This document shows, one piece after another, positions 5,652 through 17,600 of a DNA stretch of 37,833 nucleotides. The stretch is from a virus. Numbering within the stretch: position 1 is the first letter of the stretch; every line of letters begins with the position of its first letter. The notes under the pieces are model-generated. The model was given only the letters and a program-made list of their open reading frames with translations, was not told the origin of the DNA and did no database searches. The translations under genes were made by a program, and so were the position numbers. The DNA is taken from the IMG/VR virus record IMGVR_UViG_3300020430_000040, positions 1 through 37,833 of that record; one strand, 5' to 3'.

Positions 5652-8600
5652 ATGGCGGTAGATAGAGTACAGATACAGGATGTTCTAGCATCCCAAATTC
5701 CATCATACATTAGGGATGACTTTCCACTGCTGGTAAGTTTCTTAGAAGAATATTATGTCTCTCAGGAGGTGCAGGGTGGCACCCTTGATCTGATTGAGAA
5801 CCTTGATCAATATGTCAAGGTTGATGAACTTGCTGCCATTAAAACAGAGACTAAGTTGGGTGCTGACCTAGGAATTGTTGGTAATACAATTAAACTTAGT
5901 TCTGATACCAACTTTACATATAAATTCCCTGACTATAATGGTATCATTCAGATTGATGATGAGATCATTAAGTATGGAAATAAGACTGCGACCACATTTG
6001 AAAACTGTAGGAGGGGATTTAGTGGTATAACTGAATACACTAATACACTGATTCCTGATAAGCAGATATTCAAGACATCACTGGCAGCAGAACATAAGAA
6101 GGGTGCTATTGTAAAGAATTTAAGCGTCCTGTTCCTACAGGAATTCTTTAATAAGTTAAAGACACAGATTGCACCTGGTTTTGAGAGTAGAACCCTTGCC
6201 ACTGGTCTTGATCAGAGAAACTTTGTAAAGGCATCAGATAGTTTCTATAAGGCAAAAGGAACTGATGATTCATTCAAGATTCTTTTCAGGGCAATCTATG
6301 GTGTTGATGTTGAAATATTAAAACCAAACAATCAACTAATAAGATCCTCTGATGCAGATTACAAGGTCAGTGAGGATTATGTTATTGAGGCATATGTTGG
6401 TGATCCCCTAAAGGTTAAAAATCTTACCATCTATCAGGATTCAACTGGTGCCAGGGGAACATGTACAAAAGTTGAGAAGATACATGTAGAGGGTGATTTT
6501 TATCAGATATCAATTGATACTGGATATCAGAGGGATATTAATGCAAAGGGAACAATTGTTGGTAAGTTTGAACCTAACCCCAAAACAAAACTTCTAAATG
6601 CAGTGGGTGCTGGTGCCACCTTCTTTGATGTTGATTCAACCATTGATTTTCCATCATCTGGTAGGTTATCAGTTAAAGATTCATTTGGCAATGAGAATAT
6701 TCTTTCTTATTCTGACAAGAATCTTACGCAATTTCTTGGTGTCACCACAACCACCAGTAATTTTGATAAGGCTATTGATGTAAGAAAATTTGACTATACA
6801 TATGCTAACATTGGTGTTGGCACTGAGAGTCAGGTCAGATTCAGATTGCTTTCAGCTCTTAAGGGTGTTGAGTACATTGACAAGAACTTTGGTCTTAGTA
6901 AGGGTGATAGGATCAGTCTTAAAACCCTTGGCGTTGATGACTCCAAGAATGATTGGTTCTATAATATTAAATTTAAGTTAGGAGTAGCAGGAATAACACT
7001 TATTAATGGATCCAACAACATCTATCAGATTGATTGCAATGAAGATCATCATCTAAAAACTGGATATAAACTTGTCCTTACAAATATTGACATTTCCACC
7101 AATTTTGATTGTGAAGTAACATCCATTAATTCAAGTAAATCAATAAATGTTGAGTTAGACAATGTAATCCCAACAGCAACATTGTCACAAAAATTCTCCA
7201 TTGAGAATCAATTGTTAAGAGGCAATTCAACGAAACTTTCTGTTGGAAATTTCAATGCTAATGTTCAAAATGTATATCTCAAAGAGGATAAGTATCTTTT
7301 AGCATCTGAAAGTATTCCAAATTATGATGATGAGATAAGATGCGATGATAGAATAATTTCTTTTACAGGTGCAGCAAACTTTGATATTATTACACTATCA
7401 TCTAGTGGGGATCATGGATTCTTTAATGGTGATGCTATTTACTATAGCGGTAACACAATAACAACCATCATACCCTCTGGTGATGGTGGTTCTGATATTG
7501 TTGATATAACAACAAGTAAGTTCACTAATGTGGATGAGGGTGTATATTTTGTTCAAAGGATAGATGCCTTCAGTATCAGATTGGCCAAGAGTAAGGCAGA
7601 TTTGATGAATAAAAATTACATCACTCCTGCTGGATCTGTTACTAATAACAAATTCACATACTATCCATTTTATCAAAAGAATCTGGAAGGACAGAAAATT
7701 TTTAGGGAGATTGATGAACCAACAAGGGAGGCAGGGACTTTTACAACAAAACCTGGAAGAACTGGTGTTCTCATCAATGGTGTAGAGATTGATAATTATA
7801 AATCATCTGATGTTATCTTCTATGGTGAAATTGACTCATTTGAAGTAACAAGTGGTGGTAATGATTATGATATCATCAATCCACCTGTGCTTGAAATTAC
7901 AGATGAATTTGGAAGTGGAGCATCTGGCACCATAAGTGTTAATGGTTCCCTGTCAGAATTGAATATTATTAATACTGGATTTGATTACATTGACACCCCA
8001 ACTGTCAAAATCTCTGGTGGTAATCCAACAAGAGATGCTCAGGCATTTGTAAACACAATTAAGACTGATCATGTAATATCATTCCAAGCTGGTATTGAGC
8101 TTAATAATCTTGATGGTGGTGTTGATATTGCAAATGACATTATTGGATTTACAACATTCCACAATCTGAGAACCATTGAACAGGTAAAATATATCTCAAA
8201 GAGAAATCCTGTTGTTGGTTTGACCACTGATGCAGTATATTTTTCAAAGGTTGTTGATGGCACAAAAATTCAACTCTTTGGTAGTTTTGATGATGCTGAT
8301 GCTGGTATTAACACTATTAGTTTGACTGGTCTTGGCAATGGATTACAATCAATTGCTACAATTGAAAAGAAAAAGGTTGTCAGTTCCATAAATGTTGCAG
8401 ACCCTGGATCTGGATATAAAAATCAGGAGAGATCTATCACCTCTGCTGGCATAAGTACAGCATCAAATATTTTTACCATCAAAAACCATGGATACAATAC
8501 TAATGATATAATCTGCTATGAGGAGAAGACCACACCAATTGGTGGTCTTAGTATCAATACAGAATACTTTGTTGGTAAGATAGATGATGATAAATTCAAA

Positions 8601-11600
8601 CTCTATGAGGTGGGATCTGGATCCCTTGATAGAAGATATTACATTGATAATAACATTGTACTTAATATTACTGGTGAGGGTGATGGTTGCTTCAATTACA
8701 AACCAATTATTGTCACCATTGAGGGAAGGGTTGGTGTGGACACCAACTTTGGACAGAATATCAATGCCATTGTTCAACCAGTTTTCAGGGGTCAGATCAC
8801 CAGTGCTAATGTAAGTGAATCTGGTGTTGGTTATGGATCATCAGAGATTTTTAACTTTAATAGAAAACCAAATATAATACTTAAGAGTGGATCTGATGCT
8901 CAGTTGACACCAGTTGTTGAGAATGGAAGCATCAAACAAGTTATTGTAAACAGAGGAGGTAGTGGTTACAATTCACCTCCACATCTCTCTGTAACCATTG
9001 GTTCTTTTTGCAAACTTACGCCAATTATTGAAAATGGTGTTATTAAATCTGTAGTTGTAGTTGCAGGTGGAATAAATTACAGGTCTGATTCACAGATCAT
9101 TGTGTTACCATCAGGCACTGAGGGTAGTATTTCTGCCAATATAAATCAATGGACAATCAATAAGTTTGAGCAAAAGTTAAATAAACTGACTGATGATGAT
9201 TGTATTATTGCTGAGGGATCTCTTAGCAATAGTCTTCAACTTGCTCATCTTTATGCTCCAAGAAATCTTAGATCAGCGTTATATGGTAGAAAATCAAATG
9301 GTGAAATTCAATACCAACATCCTGATTTAAAATTATTAAATGGACAGGAGATAAAATCTAAGTATCATTCTCCAATTATTGGTTGGGCATATGATGGTTG
9401 TCCAATTTATGGACCATATGGATATGATAGGGCAGATGGTGGTAATGTAAGGAGGATGTTATCTGGTTATGTGGCATCTGCAAAATCCAATAGACCCCCT
9501 CTAAATCTCTATCCTCTTGGTTTCTTTGTGGAGGATTATGACTTCTTGGGAACTGGTGATCTAAACAGAAATAATGGTAGATTCTGTGTAACACCTGATT
9601 ATCCTAAAGGAACTTTTTGTTATTTTACCACCATCAATGATGCTTCAGAAGGTAGTGGTCCATTCAAGAATCTTAAAAAACCAGTCTTCCCATACCTGAT
9701 TGGTGATGGTTTTCAACATAAACCCAATACATTTAACTTCCAAAAAATATCCAATCATGTTGATTATAACCTGGTTGAAAATAATTGGAGAAGAATTACA
9801 ACTCCTTATAAGATTAACACACTCTTTGGTGGTTATGATTATATCTTTAATTCAAACAAAGAGAAGGAACAGGTAATTGAAGTAACAGGTGTATCACAAG
9901 GAAGTGTTGATAGTGTTGGTATCTTTACTGGTGGTGATAATTATAAAGTTAATGATAGGATTGAATTCAAGGGTGATACATTTGGTAAGGCAGCAAGGGG
10001 TGCTGTTGATGTCCTGAAAGGGAAACTGGTGAACAATGTTGATATTAAAACTACTTTATTCTCAAATATTGAGTTTATTAATGTTGGTAGGTCTGACAGA
10101 TTTGTGGGAATCATGACAATACCTCACAACATTGTTGATAATACTTTATTGAGAATTGGTGGTCTGTCAAAATACTTTGATGGTTTTGATGGTAGGTATA
10201 ATGTTGGTGTTAATAGTGGTTCATATGTCCTTCTTGAAAATATTGATACAGCAGTAAACACTGGTATTGTTACGTTCTTCACTGTTGGTGGTGCTTTTCA
10301 ATATCCCTTCATTAGACCAAATGATATTATTACTATTGAATCTGAGAGGGTAAAAGTTCTCAATAGTGATCCTCTTAACAATAGAATCAGGGTTTTAAGG
10401 GAACAGGATGGAACAACTGGAGCTGCTCATGTTGGTAATCTTCCTCTTTTACAGGATTCCAGGCAGATTAACATTAATGTTGGAACTTTAAAAACAACTC
10501 AACTATCAAGATCAAATACTGAATTTTACTTTGAACCAAGTGAGTCAGTTGGTATTGGTACTTCAACCACTGAGGGTATTGTGGGTGCTGGTCTCACACT
10601 TTTCTTTAAGAATCCTGGTGCAGGCATCACTAACATTTTTGCACCTGAACAGACCATTTATATTCCAGGTCACAATCTCAAAATAAATGATATCCTCACA
10701 TACAGACCAAATGGTGACACACTTAGGGTATGGAATGGAAAAGCAGGATCTCCTCATCTTGAAGCACTTGATTCATTCAGTGAATTGTTTGTTGCCCCTG
10801 TTTCTGATGACTTTATTGGATTAGCGACTAATAAGGTAGGGGTGGGATCAACTGCTGACATTTATCCATATATTGAGATCAATGATCCAACAGTTGGATT
10901 GTTGTTCTTCACAGATTTGGGAACTGGTGTTTTCCATGGATTGAAAACTAATTTTGATGATGTGATCTTTGGTCAAGCAAGAAGAACACAAGTGAATGTG
11001 GCTACTGCAACCACACATGGAATGTTTGTTAATGATAAGATCAAATTTAATTTGAATCCAAAAAATGAGGATATCATTACTGTTAAGTATAATAACTTCA
11101 ATAGAAGAATAGTATTTAATCCACAGGATTTCATAGCATCTGATGTTGATGTCACATCAAATTCTATTGGAATAGCAACTGGCACATTCAAAACTGGTGA
11201 CAGGGTTATTCACCAATCCATTACACCATCTGGTGGATTGGTGGATGAGAAAATGTATTATGTCTATCTTGATACAGAAACATCAATTAAACTTGTTGAT
11301 GAAAAGTTTGAATTGAGTAAAATCTCTCCAAACTTCATTGACATTACATCTGCTGGTATTGGAACATTATCTAAGATCAATCCAAGTGTAGATGCTGTAA
11401 CAAATCTTAAATTTGATCTATCTGATTCATCACTGGCATTTGTTTCAAACTCCATTCAATATCCAGCATTTAAGATGGAGATCTTCACAGACTCCCTGTT
11501 TGTGAATCAATATCTGACAACAGGTGAAGATCAAGATTTCAATGTTAAGACATCAGGTGTGGTTGGTGTTGATGGTGAATTAACACTTGATATCAAAGAT

Positions 11601-14600
11601 ATTCCTTTTGCTCTCTATTATAAGTTTTCTAGTCAAAATGAGTCATTTATTACTGAAGAAAAGAAACTTGTAACTGATGAAAACGTTTTCTCATATAACA
11701 CAATTTACAAATCATTGTCCATTCTTGATGGCACTTATAGTTTAGTAGGAGTTGGATCTACAACATTTGTATTTGATCTTGACAATTCATCTGCCATTGT
11801 TTCATATGATAGAACTACTGCTGATGCTGATTATACAACAACATCAGTAAATGCACAGGGACCTATTGAGCATATAAACCTTATTGATAATAATTATGGA
11901 TACACAAAAATTCCTGGTGTATCATCAATCAAAACTGCATTAGGTCAAGGAGCAATCCTTTATGCGGAATCAGAGTCCATTGGTGAAATTAGAAATCAGA
12001 AATTTGTATCTAACAATATTGGATGGAATTATCCTACTGATAAGACCCTGAAACCAACTGCTAATCTTCCTGAGATTGTTGAGATTAATTCCCTTGCCTC
12101 TTTTGAGAGAATTGGAATTTCATCATCTGGTGTTGATTATTTGGTTGCACCACAACTCATTGTGAGGGATGGTGTTACTGATGAAATTGTTGATTGTGTT
12201 ATCTCCTATGAGTTGGGTGATCCAGAGGTAACCATTACCAAGAATACCAGAGGAATGTTTCCCACCAGTCCTAGAATTATTGCTATTAATAATTCAAATG
12301 GTTTTGAGATTGGATCAATCAATGTTACTGGTAAGATTGTAAGGTTAAATCTTACAAATCAATTCAATAGTGATGATGAGTATCCATTTGCCATTGGTGG
12401 AACTGTTTATGTTGAGAATGTTAATATTGGTGTTGGCACAACTGGAAAGGGTTATAATTCAAGTCAATATAATAATAACCTATTTGGTGTTGTTGGTGTA
12501 AAAACTAATGCTGGTGGGTCTGGTGCTTATGTTGAATATACATTAAAAGATTTTCTGTCTTCTACTGAAATACCTGGTAATGTTATTTCACTTAATTCTG
12601 CAACAGTTGTTCCTGGTAATCACCTTCCAATATTTGAGACCACACTATCTTCTAATGACTTCTTAAATGATGAGATTGTTACTTGGGATGGCAAAACTGG
12701 AATTGTAGACAATTATGATAAGGATACTGGTATTTTAAAGGTCAAGTCTCAGTTTGATATGCCAATTGGCACAATCATTGAAGGCAATTCCTCAAAAACA
12801 AAGGGACAGGTGGTAAGAAGATGGGACTTTAGGGGTGATATTGCAATTGGTGCTGGTACAACCATTAATTATGGTTGGCAGAAGGAGACTGGTATGCTTA
12901 ATGATTCACTTCAAAGGTTACCTGATAATGATTATTACCAGAGATTCTCTTATTCACTGAAATCACCTATCCCACTTAGCACTTGGGACAATACTGTTGG
13001 TGCTTTGAATCACACAGCAGGATTTAAAAAATTCTCTGATTTGCAAGTAGAAAGCACTCCAAACACTAAATTGACACCAATAGTTGATGATACTGAGTTG
13101 TCATTACTTGTGAATTGTATTGGTGAGGGTAGTATTCATTGTTGGAATGATATTGATAAAGCAAGGGAGAACATTTTCAGTGTAAATGGTAAGAGTGCAT
13201 CAGATACAGTTTTCTTTGATAATATAATCCTCACAGATTACTTTGAATCACAGGGAAATAGGGTTCTGAAAGTTGACGATTTGAGTGGTGAATTTAATAG
13301 TAATGAAAGATCTGAGTCTTTTGCAAACATATCAACATTTGATCCAACAGTTAAATTTGTAAAGAGTCTTTTCCTTATTCAGGATACAACATTTACTGAT
13401 GAAAGAGGATTCCAGGTATCAACTGCCATTGTTGATGATAATATATCATACATGACCACTTATGCTAAGTTGCATACTGTTTCAGATCTTGGATTCTTTG
13501 AAATATTAGCAGCTTCAGATGAATTTGATTTTGAGTTCCATCCAGTCAAATTTACAAATAATAACTACTTTGTTTCATCATTTGCCTTTGCTATTGATCC
13601 TTCATTGGTAGGTGCTGCTGGATCATCATTTGGTGATGTTATTGAGTTTGAAACTCAAGAAGTCAATGTTGCTGCTGGAACCACCACTAACATAGTTTCT
13701 GTTGGGACCAGTTATAGATCAATGAAGGTTCTAAATCTCCTTATCACACCTGGTGATGAACATCATTTTGCTGAACTCAATATTGTTCATAATGACACTG
13801 ATTGTTCAATTGTTGAATATAACAATATTGATGAAACTTCCTCTTCAAATTACCTTGGTGGTATTGGAACCTACAGCGCTGAGATAAGTGGTGTCAATGT
13901 AGTTCTCAAATTCCATCCAAATTCAGGAATTGCAGTAACATCATATAGTCAGGTTGTCTCTGCTGTTAGGGGCACTTCAACCACTGGATTTACATCAATG
14001 TCCACTGCCAGGGTTGGTAGTGGATATGTATCAATTCCTTCCTCTGGAGCACCAACTGAACATGTTCTAAGCAGCTATGACACAGCATCTATTGATGAGA
14101 AGTATTCTGCTTCATATCAGGTTATAACCGTTGAGGATACTGTAAATAATCATCATGAAATATTTGAATTTGGTGTATTGAATACACTTGATATTCCAGG
14201 TCAACAATATGTTGAATTTGCTAATGTTGCCACAAATTCTGGTCTTGGGACTGTTGGTGTAACAGCAACTGGTAATTTAATAAATGTTGTTTATACACCA
14301 AATCCAAATATTACTGTTGAAGTCAAAAACTTCTTTGTTGATCTTAGAGAAATTTCACCAACAACCACCTTGTCACAAATTGATTACAATGATGGTATAT
14401 TTAAAACACAAACTGGTAACTATTTTGGTACAAAAATTGATGTAAGAACAAGTTTTAATTTACTCCACAAAGGTGATCCAATCTTTGCAAGACAATTTGA
14501 TGGTGTTACTGGTATCAATACTTTGGATGGTGTTGTTATATCACCAAATCACTTCTTCCAAACTGGTGAGGCAGTTAAGTATGATGTGCTAGGAGTTTCA

Positions 14601-17600
14601 CAAAGAATTCCTATCAAACCAACTGATTTTGGTGGTAGTGTTGGTATAGTAAATCAACTTCCAACTGATTTGTTTGCTATCAAAATAAATGATCAGGCTA
14701 TTGGTTTTGCCACTAGTCCTACTGCTGCATTGGCAATCAATCCTACACAAATTGAGTTTGATGATGTTGGTGTTGGAAATTCACATTTCATTACTGCCAC
14801 CAAACAAAATACTAAAATGCTTGTGAGTATTGATAATAATATTCAGGCACCTCTCTCAAGAACTGACATTACTGCAACTCTTACAGATGCTATAGTATTT
14901 GATACTACTTTTAAAACAAGTGGAATCACTACAATTTCTGCAAATGATATTATTAAGATTGATGATGAATTTATGAGGGTTACATCCTCTGTTGGAACTG
15001 GCATAACTATTTTTGTTGAGAGACCCATTCTTGGTTCTTCAATTGCACCACATTCACCAGGAGCAACTATTCAAAAGTTTGTTGGTAATTATAATATTAT
15101 TGGCAATGTAATTAATTTTGTAAGTGCTCCATCTGGTAATGTTCCATTATCAACATCCACATCAGCACCTGATGAAAGGGATTACACTGACATTTCTACT
15201 AGATCCACATTTAGTGGAAGAGTGTTTACTAAGAGGGGAATTTCTGGTGGAGAAGATGAGACATATAGTAGTAACTTTGTGTTTGATGACGTATCTAATC
15301 AGTTCACAGGTGTTACAAGTGAATTTGTTCTGAAGAATAATGGAGCAGATGTAACTGGTATTACATCAAATACAATCCTTCTTGTTAATAATATATTCCA
15401 ATCACAGCAAGGTGTTCAAGCTCTTGAGGAAGGAGAATATGAAAACTTTGAAAGTGTTGGTGTAACAACTGCTCAATTTACTGGAAGTAATATTGGCACT
15501 GCTACTGGTTATGATCAAAACCTTGGCAATCTTCCTGTTGGTGGATTAATTGTTTCAGTTGGTTCCTCAGGAGGACTTGGATATCAACCTCTTATTGGTG
15601 CTGGTGCAACTGCTGTTGTCTCTGTAACTGGATCTATTCAATCAATCAGCATTGGAAATAGTGGCTCTGGTTACAGGGTTGGTCTTGTCACTAATTACTT
15701 AGTGGGTGTTCAAACTTATGATGGTGTTGTACCTATTGACACTTTTATTGGTGAGGCAGTCATAGTTGATGGACATGTTGATAGTGTTAATATAACAAAT
15801 CCTGGATCTGATTTCTTGATTTCCAATCCGCCTGTTGTTATTATTGATGAACCACTGAGTTATAGTGGAATCCCTCTGGAATACTCCTCAAGTTCACCAA
15901 CAGGTGTTGGTGAAAGTGCCACCATTGATATCAAGGTTGGTCAGGGTTCAAGTGTGATTGAATTTGAAATTAATGACTTTGGTTTTGGATTTAATAAAAA
16001 TGAAATCCTGACTATTCCCACTGGTGGTACTCATGGTATTCCTCTTGATTCTACCATATCATTTACTGAATTCCAAATCACTATTCAAGATGTTTATAGT
16101 GATTCATTCAATGCTTTCTCACCAGGTGAGTTTCAGATTCTTGATAGAATTGATGATGGTTTTGATGGAATCAAAAGAGTATTCCCCCTCAGATTACAGG
16201 GTGAACCAGTTTCAATTGTAGCAGCAAGTGATTCTAATATTGAAGTAGATCAAACACTCTTGGTGTTCATCAATGATGTTCTCCAAGTTCCTAGTGAATC
16301 CTACACATTTGAGGGTGGAAGTCAGATTATATTTAATGAAGCACCCAAGGGTCCAGGATCAGGTGTTCCAGAGGGTGACTCATCAAGAATCATGTTTTAC
16401 AAAGGTGCTGGTCAAACTGATGTTGTTTTCAGAGATGTTCTTGAAACTATTAAGATTGGTGACTCTGTTCAATTATCTGCTGATGTTGAAAATGGTCAAA
16501 CATTATCTCTTAATCAGAATGAGAGGGTAGTCACTGGTATCACCACAGTTGATGCAGCTAAAACCAATTTCTATGATGGTCCTGGTTTAGCATTTGATAC
16601 AACAATTGAGAGACCAGTGAAATGGTGTAAACAGACCATTGATAGAAAAATTAATGGACAATTTGTTAGTAAGGATAGGGTCAAGTATGAACCAAATATC
16701 TTCCCAACCTCATTCATTACATCATCAGTAGGCATTGGTTCAACAGTTGTTTATGTTGATTCTGTTAGACCCCTGTTTGATGGTAATAATGAAACAAATG
16801 ATAGGGCATTCCAAAATAAAATTACTATTACTTCACAAAATATAGTTGAAGGTGCCACAGCAACTGCTACAGTAAGCACAGCAGGAACTATCAGTGCCCT
16901 TACCATAACAAATGCTGGTCAGGGTTATGCAACTGCTCCTGAGGTTTCAATTGCTGGAACCACCACAAGAGCAGTTGGCGCAGCAACAACCACTGATGGA
17001 GTTGTTACCGCATTGACAGTTACTGATGGTGGTGCAGGTTATACTGATGCTCCACTTGTATTAATTGAGGAACCAAAACTATCTCAGGAAATTATTAATG
17101 TGAATTCCTTCACTGGCGATAGTGGAGTGGTAGTTGGTCTTGGTAGCACTGGTACTGATGCTGACCCACAAATGTTCTTTGATGTCTATATTCCAATGAA
17201 TTCCATAATGAGAGATGCTTCTATTGTAGGAACTGCTATTACAATAAGCACCCTGAATCCTGGTGACTATGTTGTAATTCAAAATACTCATGTATCAATA
17301 GGTATCACATTTGCTGCTCGTGATCTTGATGATACCTCAACTGTTTCCGTGGCTACAACATTCTTGGATGCTGTTTATCAGGTTGCCACAGCAACAACAG
17401 AGAGAGTTGAGGTTGTTCATGAAACTGGGGACGTGTTCCCTTCAGGAGTTGGTATTATGACAGAGGTCAGAAGAATTAAATGTAAAGTTGATACATATGG
17501 TCCAGGTATTGCTCACACTACAAGTTTTGATGAAGGAAGTTCTAGTTGGGGTAAGATTTTATTTGCTAATAGAACAAATCCACAATCTTTTGACTTCTAT

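Noticed and set aside
8463-8777. Antisense ORF of 104 aa inside the giant gene
   Set aside because: It lies within a continuous sense frame with clear modular protein; no promoter or ribosome-binding site and a hydrophobic shadow-like composition.
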